A stretch of 64,000 nucleotides of DNA, from assembly GCF_009695875.1 (NCBI RefSeq), contig NZ_VUNC01000004.1:62001-126000 (forward strand). Direction: 5' to 3'. How positions within the stretch are numbered: the first letter of the stretch is position 1; every line of letters begins with the position of its first letter. A model generated the notes under the pieces. It was not told where the DNA came from. It saw only the letters and a program-made list of their open reading frames with translations, and did no database searches. Shown here in pieces: positions 51,440 through 59,334 of the stretch. The stretch is from Olsenella porci (lineage in GTDB: Bacteria > Actinomycetota > Coriobacteriia > Coriobacteriales > Atopobiaceae). Position numbers and translations under genes: made by a program.

Positions 51440-51897
51440 GGGCGCTGGTACAACGGGTGACCCACGCGGAGGTCGCGGTGGGCGGCCAGGAGGTCGGGCA
51501 CTGTGGGAAGGGCTGGCTCGTCCTTCTCGGCGTCGGGCCGGGAGACACGAAGGACAGCGCGCGACGTCTGTGGGAGAAGGTCCGCGACCTCCGGGCCTTT
51601 GACGACAGCGAGGGGAAGATGAACCTCTCGCTTACCGACGTGGAAGGCGAGGTGCTGGTGGTGAGCCAGTTCACGCTGTACGCTGACGTCCGTCACGGCA
51701 GGAGGCCCAGCTTCACCGGCGCGGCGTCACCGGACGTCGCCGAGCCGCTGTACGAGTACTTCTGCTCCCTCGCGGAGCGGGACGCGGCACACGTGGGAAG
51801 GGGCGTGTTTGGCGCCGAGATGGCAGTCTCGCTGGTGAACGACGGCCCCGTGACCCTTATGATCGATACGGACGAGCTGTCACGCCGCAGGGCGTGA
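51436..51897 (+). CDS. dtd: D-aminoacyl-tRNA deacylase
   Basis: A 153-residue Dtd, which hydrolyses D-aminoacyl-tRNAs. It begins MRALVQRVTHAEVAVGG, has VLVVSQFTLYADVRHGRRPSF (the SQFTL active-site block) and ends with MAVSLVNDGPVTLMIDT (the N-x-GP-V-T motif). The ATG overlaps the M32 stop codon as ATGA, so it is translationally coupled; mscL follows 59 bases later on the same strand. Confidence 0.96.
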   Translation: MRALVQRVTHAEVAVGGQEVGHCGKGWLVLLGVGPGDTKDSARRLWEKVRDLRAFDDSEGKMNLSLTDVEGEVLVVSQFTLYADVRHGRRPSFTGAASPDVAEPLYEYFCSLAERDAAHVGRGVFGAEMAVSLVNDGPVTLMIDTDELSRRRA

Positions 51898-51956
51898 CGA
51901 GCGTGACGCGGGGCGGCGGGAGAGGCCCGTCCGTCCGCGGCAAGGGGAGGAGTCCC

Positions 51957-52394
51957 ATGCGCAAGTTCATGAGTGAGTTCAGGGAGTTCATCGCCAGGGG
52001 CAACGTGATGGACATGGCAGTGGGCGTCATCATCGGCGGCGCCTTCACGGCCATCGTCACCTCGCTCACCGACAACATCATCAACCCCCTCATCACCTTC
52101 CTTACAGGCGGTGGGACAGACATCTCCGGCCTCGTGGTACCGGGAACGGCAATCGACTTTGGCAAGTTCATCAGCTCGGTGATCAACTTCCTCATTGTCG
52201 CCCTCATCGTGTTCTGCATCGTCAAGGCCATGAACAAGTTCCAGGAGGCGGAGGAGCGCCTTCTCAAGAAGGAGAAGGTCGAGGAGGAGAAGGCCAGCCC
52301 CACCTGCCCGCACTGCCTGGAGGAGGTCAAGGAGGGGGCGACCCGCTGCCCGCACTGTGGTGGCGAGATTCCCGGCGGTGCACACGTAGCGTAG
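51957..52394 (+). CDS. mscL: Large-conductance mechanosensitive channel with C-terminal zinc ribbon
   Basis: A 145-residue MscL. MRKFMSEFREFIARGNVMDM leads into TM1 (AVGVIIGGAFTAIVTSL), then the periplasmic-side loop and TM2 (ISSVINFLIVALIVFCIVKAMN). A coiled-coil tail is followed by TCPHCLEEVKEGATRCPHCG, a four-Cys zinc ribbon not found in most MscL proteins. The channel releases solutes on hypo-osmotic shock. The ATG at 51957 has GGAGG six bases upstream. A terminator follows. Confidence 0.95.
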   Translation: MRKFMSEFREFIARGNVMDMAVGVIIGGAFTAIVTSLTDNIINPLITFLTGGGTDISGLVVPGTAIDFGKFISSVINFLIVALIVFCIVKAMNKFQEAEERLLKKEKVEEEKASPTCPHCLEEVKEGATRCPHCGGEIPGGAHVA

Positions 52395-52412
52395 GGCTTC
52401 GCAAGGCCTCGA

Positions 52413-52450
52413 TGGGGCGGCACCGTCTGCAGGCGGTGCCGCCCCATTTC
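52413..52450 (+). terminator. Rho-independent terminator after mscL
   Basis: GGGGCGGCACCG pairs with CGGTGCCGCCCC around a short loop, followed by ATTTC, 18 bases after the mscL stop codon. Confidence 0.88.
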
Positions 52451-52601
52451 CTGCCATTCGCGTGAGCAAGTCGCAGGTTTTCAGAGAGCCGGGAAGAGTG
52501 GGCTGGACTGAGGACATTCCTCTTGGGTATGACGTAAGTGCACCAGCGGTGCCCGTCCTGGGTTAGAGGATGATGCGGGCGGCGCTAGGTGTTTCGATTT
52601 G

Positions 52602-52635
52602 GAAAGCCCGGTTGCCGCCGGGCTTTCTTCATTTC
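52602..52635 (+). terminator. Rho-independent terminator with no gene in front
   Basis: GAAAGCCCGG pairs perfectly with CCGGGCTTTC around a six-base loop and is followed by TTCATTTCC. The nearest upstream gene, mscL, already has its own terminator, so this one should end a separate short transcript. Confidence 0.85.
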
Positions 52636-52794
52636 CTTGCGCTATCCGTTGCTGTGCTTATGCTCCCCTGCCGTCTCCCTCACCTCCCTGGCGATGCCGA
52701 GGGCGGATTGGGTGATGCTCGCGACGAGCGCGAGGGCTAGCCTCCAACACCCCGCCAAGATAACCGCACGCTCTACATTTCCCCGAGTATCTCG

Positions 52795-52823
52795 TTGACA
52801 CACCTTGTCGATAGGTGCATAAT
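52795..52823 (+). promoter_or_regulatory. Consensus sigma-A promoter with operator-like spacer, no gene downstream
   Basis: TTGACA and CATAAT are separated by exactly 17 bases. The spacer is the inverted repeat CACCT-N7-AGGTG, which fills it completely. Transcription would run rightward into the antisense side of the macrodomain gene; no forward gene follows until 54120. Confidence 0.75.
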
Positions 52824-52997
52824 TCCCTCAATTCCTAGTCACACGCTAGGTTATTTCGGGAACAGGGCAGATGGGCGCACCACGCGATGCATGACTCCTC
52901 TCCCGTGCAGACGCCTTCCCCCACGTGCAAATGGCACGACGGCGCGCCCACCTGCCATCCTCCCCTTTCGATGCGTGACAACCCAGCGCCGTCCGGG

Positions 52998-53543
52998 TCA
53001 GGGCAGCTCCAACTCCAGCCCGTCGGGCTGCTCGCGGCAGGGAACGAGCTCCCTCGCCACCTTCGTTGCCCGCCGGTACTCCCCCAGGCCGAACATGGCG
53101 AGCACGATGCGGTCGAACCTCTCCGCATAGGGACGCAGTGCGTCCACCGACACCTCCACGGCATCCTCCAGCGGATATCCGTAGACCCCGCACGAGATCG
53201 CGGGGAACGCGATTGAGCGGTCGCCCACGCCCAGAGCCGCCTCGCAGCTCTCTCGATAGCATGATGCGAGGAGAGACGCACACCTTCCGTCACGTCGCTC
53301 GTCGTACACGGGGCCCACGGTGTGGACCACGTGCCTGACGCCCGCGATGTCGTACGCCCCGGTCACGCGCGCCTCTCCCGTTGGGCAGCCGCCGAGCCGC
53401 TTGCACTCCTCGAGGAGCCGCGGACCCGCCGCGCGATGAATCGCACCGTCGACACCTCCCCCGCCCATGAGCGTGGAGTTGGCGGCATTCACGATCGCGT
53501 CGACCCGCTGGTCCAGGACGGAGCCGTGCACCATGAGGACCAT
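52998..53543 (-). CDS. Macrodomain protein (ADP-ribose / O-acetyl-ADP-ribose hydrolase-like)
   Basis: A 181-residue macrodomain. DAIVNAANSTLMGGGGVDGAI is the conserved ADP-ribose-binding block with the catalytic-type Asn and GGGGVDGAIH loop, followed by CPTGEARVTGAYDI, VVHTVGPVY and FPAISCGVYGYPLEDAVEV. Such proteins remove ADP-ribose from proteins or deacetylate O-acetyl-ADP-ribose. The ATG has only a weak site; it follows the next gene by two bases and is probably translated by coupling. Confidence 0.92.
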   Translation of the reverse strand: MVLMVHGSVLDQRVDAIVNAANSTLMGGGGVDGAIHRAAGPRLLEECKRLGGCPTGEARVTGAYDIAGVRHVVHTVGPVYDERRDGRCASLLASCYRESCEAALGVGDRSIAFPAISCGVYGYPLEDAVEVSVDALRPYAERFDRIVLAMFGLGEYRRATKVARELVPCREQPDGLELELP

Positions 53544-53545
53544 GG

Positions 53546-53836
53546 CTACCTGCCCTGGCCAAAGAGCAGGTCGCGGCGACCCTTACGCTGCGGGATATCC
53601 TGCTCGTCCGGCTGAAAGCGCTCGCATACGTTCTTGGTCCTCAGGTACTCCTTGCCATAGGGGTCGATGACGGGGACCAGGCCTTCCTTGCGGTCGCAGA
53701 AGAACATGTCGGGCCGCTTGGACACGTGCGGGTCGGCAAGGGTGTAGCCACGCGCGCAGGCACCCTGGTACAGCCCCGTATGCTCGTTCTGCGTGAAGCT
53801 CGCAAAGATGCAGTCGCTGCAGTGATATCCGCTCAT
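53546..53836 (-). CDS. Cysteine-containing conserved hypothetical protein
   Basis: A 96-residue protein: GYHCSDCIFASFTQ, then GACARGYTLADP, FFCDRKEGLVP and NVCERFQPDEQDIPQRKG. Five spaced Cys, with the first pair as C-x2-C, suggest a metal or Fe-S site. I recognise no function. GGAGGG lies five bases before the ATG. It is upstream of the macrodomain gene and co-transcribed with it, which hints at a nucleotide or stress-related role (inference). Confidence 0.7.
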   Translation of the reverse strand: MSGYHCSDCIFASFTQNEHTGLYQGACARGYTLADPHVSKRPDMFFCDRKEGLVPVIDPYGKEYLRTKNVCERFQPDEQDIPQRKGRRDLLFGQGR

Positions 53837-54119
53837 GCGCGCCCTCCACCTGAAGTCGACGGTCGAGTATGGTCCCCGGCGAATGGTTCTTCCCCAATCC
53901 GGGAGGCGGGAGTCGGGGGCTCCGCCAAGCGGACCGCCATGCCCCGCAGACGGGACGAGGTGATGGGAAGGCGAGTCTCCACCGACGTTTTATCACTTCT
54001 CGCGGAGGGAACCTCAAGCGGCCACGGGAGCACCCCTATACTCCCCTCTCATGCAGGGGTGGCGCCTCCTGCCACCATGACCTGCGTAAACGTTGGACCA
54101 CGAGGAACGGGGGGAGCAC

Positions 54120-55100
54120 ATGTCTTCGGAGGGTGCTTGGCAGGTGGCCTCGGGGGAACGCGTGAGCCTCGCCTCGTCCGACGGCACCACGACCCTGAGG
54201 GGGTACCTCTGGGAGGCCAAAGCCGCCAGCAAGCCCGCCCCACGAGGCATCGTCGTGCTAGTCCACGGCATGTGTGAGCACATCGAGAGGTACGAGGGCT
54301 TTGCGCGGACGCTGGCACGTGCCGGGTTCGCGGTCTGCGGGTACGACCAGATTGGCCACGGGGCGAGCGCGGACGAGAGCCGCTGGGGGGACATCCCCTC
54401 CCGGGGTGGCGCGGACTTCCTGGTGGAGGACGTCGGCCGCATGCGCCGACTGGCCGAGGACCGCTGGGGCGCGGGGGTTCCGCTCTTTGTGTTTGGCCAC
54501 TCCATGGGCAGCTTCGTGACGCTCAACTACGTCCAGCGCCACGGCGAAGGCCTTGCCGGCGCGGTGATCTGTGGAACGGGGACGGTCGGCGTCTCCAAGG
54601 CCCGCATGGGCAACAGGGTCGCACACCTGATTTGCGCCACGAGGGGAGACAACCACAAGAGCCCCCTGCTCCACTCCATGGCGGACGGCGCCTACTCAAA
54701 GGCGATCCCCGGAGCTCGCACCGAGTTTGACTGGCTGTCGTTTGACCGGCGGAACGTGGACGACTACATCGCCGACCCCGCCTGTGGATTTCCGTTCTCG
54801 GCCGGCGGATACGCAACGCTCACAAAGCTGACGGAGCGCGCCTGCGACCCCGCATGCGCACGCAGCATCCCATCTGGCCTCCCGCTCCTGTACATAGGGG
54901 GCGCAGGCGACCCGGTGGGCGACTTTGGCAAGGGGGTGCGCGCCGCCGCAGACCTCGCTCGCAGCAGCGGGGTGAGGGACGTCACCTGCACGGTCTACGA
55001 AGGCATGCGGCACGAGATACTGCAGGAGGCGGACGCCGAGAGGGTCATGGCGGACGTCGTCGCCTGGATGTCGCGGCGATGCGGGGAGGAACGGGCATGA
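54120..55100 (+). CDS. Serine hydrolase of the monoacylglycerol lipase type
   Basis: A 326-residue alpha/beta hydrolase. [20 protein letters not shown] is the oxyanion HGxx-type block, [14 protein letters not shown] the nucleophile elbow (Ser near residue 129), [16 protein letters not shown] holds the Asp and [12 protein letters not shown] the His, the layout of monoglyceride lipases. It has no signal peptide. GGGGGAG lies just upstream of the ATG at 54120. Its stop overlaps the glycerol kinase ATG as ATGA, which supports release of glycerol as the reaction. Confidence 0.85.
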   Translation: MSSEGAWQVASGERVSLASSDGTTTLRGYLWEAKAASKPAPRGIVVLVHGMCEHIERYEGFARTLARAGFAVCGYDQIGHGASADESRWGDIPSRGGADFLVEDVGRMRRLAEDRWGAGVPLFVFGHSMGSFVTLNYVQRHGEGLAGAVICGTGTVGVSKARMGNRVAHLICATRGDNHKSPLLHSMADGAYSKAIPGARTEFDWLSFDRRNVDDYIADPACGFPFSAGGYATLTKLTERACDPACARSIPSGLPLLYIGGAGDPVGDFGKGVRAAADLARSSGVRDVTCTVYEGMRHEILQEADAERVMADVVAWMSRRCGEERA

Positions 55101-56584
55101 AGCGCTTCGTGATTGCACTCGACCAGGGAACCACCTCGTCGCGAGCGGTGCTGGTGGACCACGACGGCACGGTCGTGGACAGCGTCCAGCGAACCTATCA
55201 CCAGATCTACCCCAAGCCGGGCTGGGTGGAGCACAACCCGCAGGAGATCCTCTACTCCCAGCTGGGCTCGCTCACCGAGCTCGTGAGCCGCCACCACCTC
55301 AGCGAGTCTAACGTGACCGCAATCGGCATCGACAACCAGCGCGAGACCACGATCGTGTGGGACCCGTCGACCGGAGAGCCCATCGCCAACGCCATCGTGT
55401 GGCAGTGCCGCAGGACAGCCTCCATGGTGGAGGAGCTCTGCGGCGACCCCAAGGTGGCGCAGGCGATCAGGGACAAGACCGGCCTTCTCCCCGACGCGTA
55501 CTTCTCCGCGAGCAAGATCAAGTGGCTCCTTGACAACGTCCCCGGCGCCCGCGAACGGGCCGAGGCGGGGGAACTCCTCTTTGGGACGGTCGACACCTGG
55601 CTGCTGTGGGTCCTCTCGGGCGGCATGGTGCACGCGACGGACATGACGAACGCCAGCCGCACGATGCTCTACAACATCCACGAGTGTCGCTGGGACCAGG
55701 ACCTTCTCGACCTCTTTGGCATCCCCGCCTGCATGATGCCCGAGGTCCTGCCATCCGCCCACGTGTTTGGCGAGACGTCCTACCCGGGCATCCCCTCGGG
55801 AATCCCCATCGCGGGCATCGCCGGGGACCAGCAGAGCGCCCTCTTTGGCCAGTGCTGCTTTGAGCCAGGAGAGGCCAAGAACACCTACGGCACCGGCTGC
55901 TTCCTCCTGATGAACACCGGAGACCAGCCCGTGGCGTCAAAGAACAACCTGGTGACGACCATCGCCGCCGCTCCGCCCGAGGCGGCGAAGACCCAGTATG
56001 CGCTCGAGGGGAGCGTCTTCGTCGCCGGTGCGCTCATCCAGTGGCTGCGAGACGAGCTGGGCATCGTGCGCTCCGCGGAGGACACCGAGTACCTCGCCCG
56101 CAGCGTGCCAGACACCGGCGGCGTCTACATTGTCCCCGCCTTCACGGGACTCGGCGCCCCGTACTGGAACCCCGATGCCCGCGGTCTGATCTGCGGGCTC
56201 ACCCGCGGCACAACGCCCGCGCACATCGCGAGGGCGGCACTCGAGGCACTCGCCTACCAGACCTGTGACCTCGTCCGTGCCATGGAGGCCGACGCAGAGC
56301 GCAGGATCGTCACGCTCGACGTGGACGGCGGAGCTTCCAGGAACGGCTTCCTCATGCAGTTCCAGGCAGACGTCCTGAGGGCGCGCATACACCGCCCGAG
56401 CAACATAGAGACGACCTCGATGGGCGCCGCCTATCTCGCCGGCCTCACCACGGGGTTCTGGGATGACACCGACGAGGTGCGCTCGCTGCGGAAGGGAGGG
56501 GACGTGTTCGTGCCCACCATGCCCGAGGGCAACGCAGAGCGGCTTCTTGAGGGGTGGGCACGGGCCGTGCAGCGCGCAATGTGA
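55097..56584 (+). CDS. glpK: Glycerol kinase
   Basis: A 495-residue FGGY-family glycerol kinase. [41 protein letters not shown]-type segment [32 protein letters not shown], and [13 protein letters not shown] are all characteristic, and [15 protein letters not shown] sits near the C-terminus. It makes glycerol-3-phosphate from glycerol and ATP. No glpF or glpD lies in the window. It is translationally coupled to the upstream lipase-like gene. Confidence 0.96.
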   Translation: MKRFVIALDQGTTSSRAVLVDHDGTVVDSVQRTYHQIYPKPGWVEHNPQEILYSQLGSLTELVSRHHLSESNVTAIGIDNQRETTIVWDPSTGEPIANAIVWQCRRTASMVEELCGDPKVAQAIRDKTGLLPDAYFSASKIKWLLDNVPGARERAEAGELLFGTVDTWLLWVLSGGMVHATDMTNASRTMLYNIHECRWDQDLLDLFGIPACMMPEVLPSAHVFGETSYPGIPSGIPIAGIAGDQQSALFGQCCFEPGEAKNTYGTGCFLLMNTGDQPVASKNNLVTTIAAAPPEAAKTQYALEGSVFVAGALIQWLRDELGIVRSAEDTEYLARSVPDTGGVYIVPAFTGLGAPYWNPDARGLICGLTRGTTPAHIARAALEALAYQTCDLVRAMEADAERRIVTLDVDGGASRNGFLMQFQADVLRARIHRPSNIETTSMGAAYLAGLTTGFWDDTDEVRSLRKGGDVFVPTMPEGNAERLLEGWARAVQRAM

Positions 56585-56649
56585 CTTTTGGAAATTTTTT
56601 AAACTCGGTTAACTTGCCGTCCACCGACGCTTTAGGCCCGTCCACCAGT

Positions 56650-56664
56650 GGTTATGATTTAACC
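56650..56664. other. Inverted repeat GGTTA-N5-TAACC upstream of the M20 gene
   Basis: A perfect 5-bp inverted repeat overlapping a TATGAT (56653-56658) that may be the -10 box of the M20 peptidase gene. The surrounding 105-base gap is AT-rich. It could be an operator; the evidence is limited to sequence symmetry. Confidence 0.35.
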
Positions 56665-56689
56665 ATCCACGCGAGACAGGGGAGCACGG

Positions 56690-57889
56690 ATGGACGCCAC
56701 GCTGCTTAGACACGCCCGAAGCTACGCAAGGAACTACCACGAGGAGGAGGTCCGTCTCCTCTCCAAGCTGGCGGCGATCCCCTCCCCCACGCATCACGAG
56801 GGCAGGCGCGAGGCGTTTATCGCCGATTGGCTCCGTCGCCAGGGCGCAAAGGACGTACGCATCGACGAGCAGGGTAACGTGCTCTGCCTCCTTCGCGGCA
56901 GGCATCCCCGCAAGGACGGGAAGCCGCGCGACGTCGCCGTGTTCTCCGCCCACACCGACATCGTGTTCCCCGACACCGACCCGCTTCCTGTGCGCATCGA
57001 GCACGGTCGCATGATGGCGCCGGGGGTGGGCGACGACACCGCAAACCTGGTGGCGCTCATGGCGGCAACCAGGCACCTGCTCCACGACGAGGGCGCCTAT
57101 GACCGCGCCACGCGCGACGTGGACATCCTGGTGGTCGCCGACACCTGCGAGGAGGGGCTGGGCAACCTCGCCGGAACGCGCGCCCTCTTCGAGGGGCTCC
57201 GCGACAAGGGAAGGCACGTACGCTCGTTCTGCTCGTTTGACCTCTACCTCTCGCAGTGCATCAGCCATGCCGTGGGGTCCGAGCGCTTCAGGATCCGCGT
57301 CAAGACCCAGGGCGGCCACTCGTACCAGAACTTCGGCCGACCCAACGCGGTCGAGGTCCTGTGCCAGGTCATCGAGGCGCTCTATGCCATCGAGCTCCCC
57401 GTGGACCCCGACACGGGTGCCAAGACCACCATCAACGTGGGTCACATGGAGGGTGGTGGCACCGTCAACTCCATCGCCTCCCAGGCGGGTGCCCTCTTCG
57501 AGTTCAGGAGCGAGTCCGCGGCAAACCTCAAGCGCATGGAGGGCCTGTTCAGGGCTGCCCTCGACTCGTGCCGGCGTGACGGCGTCGACATCGAGGTCGA
57601 GACCATCGGCGTCCGCCCCGGCAACGGCCCGGTCGACGCGCGCAGGCTCGCCGCACTCGCAAAGCGGAGCGCTGACACCATCCGCTCTGTCACGGGGCGC
57701 GATGTAGACGCCTCCCCCGCCTCCACTGACGCCAACATCCCCCTCTCCCTTGGCATCCCCTCCATCTGCGTGGGCGCCGTGAGGGGCTCGCTCCTCCACA
57801 CGCGCGACGAGTGGGTCGACCTCGCGAGTCTGGAGGACGGGCTCGCCCTGGTCCTCTCCCTCATGCTCCAGGCCTCGGACGCTCTGTAA
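56690..57889 (+). CDS. M20-family metallopeptidase (peptidase T-like)
   Basis: A 399-residue M20 peptidase. Metal-site motifs are FSAHTDIVFPD (His, Asp), MAPGVGDDTANLVAL (bridging Asp), VVADTCEEGLGNL (Glu pair) and SPASTDANIPLS (Asp), with LLHTRDEWVDL giving the last His. A dimerisation domain (RIRVKTQGGHSYQNFG) sits in the middle. It resembles peptidase T and related di/tripeptidases, removing N-terminal residues; the substrate is not certain. The ATG follows GGGGAGCACGG. It stands alone, 105 bases after glpK. Confidence 0.9.
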   Translation: MDATLLRHARSYARNYHEEEVRLLSKLAAIPSPTHHEGRREAFIADWLRRQGAKDVRIDEQGNVLCLLRGRHPRKDGKPRDVAVFSAHTDIVFPDTDPLPVRIEHGRMMAPGVGDDTANLVALMAATRHLLHDEGAYDRATRDVDILVVADTCEEGLGNLAGTRALFEGLRDKGRHVRSFCSFDLYLSQCISHAVGSERFRIRVKTQGGHSYQNFGRPNAVEVLCQVIEALYAIELPVDPDTGAKTTINVGHMEGGGTVNSIASQAGALFEFRSESAANLKRMEGLFRAALDSCRRDGVDIEVETIGVRPGNGPVDARRLAALAKRSADTIRSVTGRDVDASPASTDANIPLSLGIPSICVGAVRGSLLHTRDEWVDLASLEDGLALVLSLMLQASDAL

Positions 57890-58086
57890 GAGTGATTCTC
57901 TTGCATCGGAATATTCGGTGGGCGGCAGGTTTTTCTAGGTGAGAAAAACAGCCACGGTTGCGCATCTTCCGAGGTAATGGCGCTACTACCTTCCTAAGCA
58001 GGGCATCTCTCCCCCAGCTCATTCTTGAGCATTCATGCACGCATCCCTCATAGTTACCTTTTGTGCATGCATGCCCTAAGATGACT

Positions 58087-58106
58087 GATGCGAGAAGTGA
58101 CGCATC
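58087..58106. other. Inverted repeat GATGCG-N8-CGCATC before the PASTA gene
   Basis: A perfect 6-bp inverted repeat about 20 bases upstream of the PASTA gene start, near a TAAGAT that might be a -10. It could be a 5' leader hairpin or operator. Confidence 0.35.
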
Positions 58107-58127
58107 TTTCATCGGGGGGAGGTTTGC

Positions 58128-59235
58128 GTGCGAGACCAGCAGGACGACGAACGGCCCGTGTCCGCGGAGGCGGATGAGACGCCGCGAAGGGGCAGGCACT
58201 TCGCAAAGCCGGACGAGCAGGACCTCTCCAAGGACGACGGCAGGTCATCTGCTTCCCCCGCACCTGCCTCGCACGACGATTCCCCAAAGCCCAGCACAGG
58301 CCAAGGCGTGCCTGCGCCCCGTGAGACCACGCTGCCCGACGTCACGACCACCCAGGACGAGGAGTCAAACCCGTCGTCCACGGGAGCCGTGACCGCCGCG
58401 TCGGTGGACGTCACGGGCATCCTCCCCAGGGGGAGCCGTGGAGCCGCCCGGCGGCATCGTCTGCGCGCCATCCCCCCGCTGGGCGCGCGCCCTCGCCTTT
58501 GTGGTGGTGACGGGCATCCTGGGCTCGTCCCTCATCCTCACCAACTGCTTTGGCCTGGTGGCGCATGTGGACGTGCCCGACGTGGTGGGGCAGACCAGCT
58601 CGGACGCCTCCCAGTACCTTGAGCAGGACGGTCTGCAGGTGACCGTGGAGGAGCAGGACACCGACAACGCCGCGGACTACGGCAAGGTCATTGCCACCTC
58701 CCCCTGCCAGGGGACCTCCGTGGCGGTTGGATCAACCGTAACGGTGAAGGTGGGGAAGTCCGCCTCCCCGACCAAGGACGTCCCCAACCTCGTGGGGCTC
58801 ACCGAGGATGAGGCCCTGGGCAAGATCGCCCAGACCGGCTTCTTCGTGAAGGACGACGTGATGCACGCATACTCGAGCACCGTCGCGGCGGGCAAGGTCA
58901 TCAGCCAGGGCCCCGCCGCAGGAGTTCCGGAGAAAATGGGCACCAAGATTGACCTTGTGATCTCTGATGGTCCAAGTCCCGACTCCAAGGCAGGCGGCCT
59001 CGTCTCCGAGGAGGACACGCGCGAGAGCGTCTCGATCCCCGACCTCTCTGGCATGTCGTATACGGGAGCGTCCCAGCTCCTGAGCGGAATGGGCCTGATT
59101 GTGGAGCGCGGAACCGACGTGAGGACCGACGACGTCACCGCCGGCTCGATAGCCAACACCACGCCGGGGACCGACCAGACTGTGAGGGTCGGCTCCACCG
59201 TTGTGGTTCAGGTGGCGACTCCCACGAACTCGTAG
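58128..59235 (+). pseudogene. Membrane-anchored PASTA-repeat protein, frameshifted at a C6 tract
   Basis: Two overlapping frames make one protein. The first (from GTG 58128, GGGGAGG five bases upstream) gives a hydrophilic, disordered N-terminus ending RRHRLRAIP. The second frame gives RWARALAFVVVTGILGSSLIL, a membrane helix, and then three PASTA repeats (about 58563-58757, 58764-58960, 59020-59220). Removing one C from the six at 58472-58477 joins them cleanly across the junction. The gene may be phase-variable, inactive, or carry a sequencing error. A shorter product from the GTG at 58438 is conceivable but lacks a site. PASTA repeats bind muropeptides; no kinase domain is present. Confidence 0.78.
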
Positions 59236-59334
59236 CTCCCGGCCCGAGCCACCCGGCGGCGGGACGTTCCGCAGCCGAGATGCCACGCTCCTCTCCCCCG
59301 CCGCAATCGCGTCGGTCCGGATGGCCTCTGTCCC

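Larger units (their letters stand above)
52446..52997. other. Non-coding gap of about 550 bp with a terminator-ended segment and an orphan promoter
   Basis: No frame here has a ribosome binding site and protein-like composition. 52450-52600 is a GC-balanced stretch starting near GCGTGAGCAAG and containing CAGAGAGCCGGGAAGAGTGGGCT, with a GAGGA-CAT-TCCTC stem. It ends at a terminator (52602-52627). 52795-52823 is a consensus promoter. The rest shows nothing recognisable. The stretch may encode one or two small RNAs. Confidence 0.5.

Noticed and set aside
52450-52627. T-box riboswitch
   Set aside because: Stem-I-like AGAGAGCC is present, but there is no T-box core (GGTGGNACCGCG), and no gene follows.
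52835-53293. Reverse frames of 145-152 codons overlapping the macrodomain gene
   Set aside because: They are other-frame shadows of the macrodomain gene without start signals.
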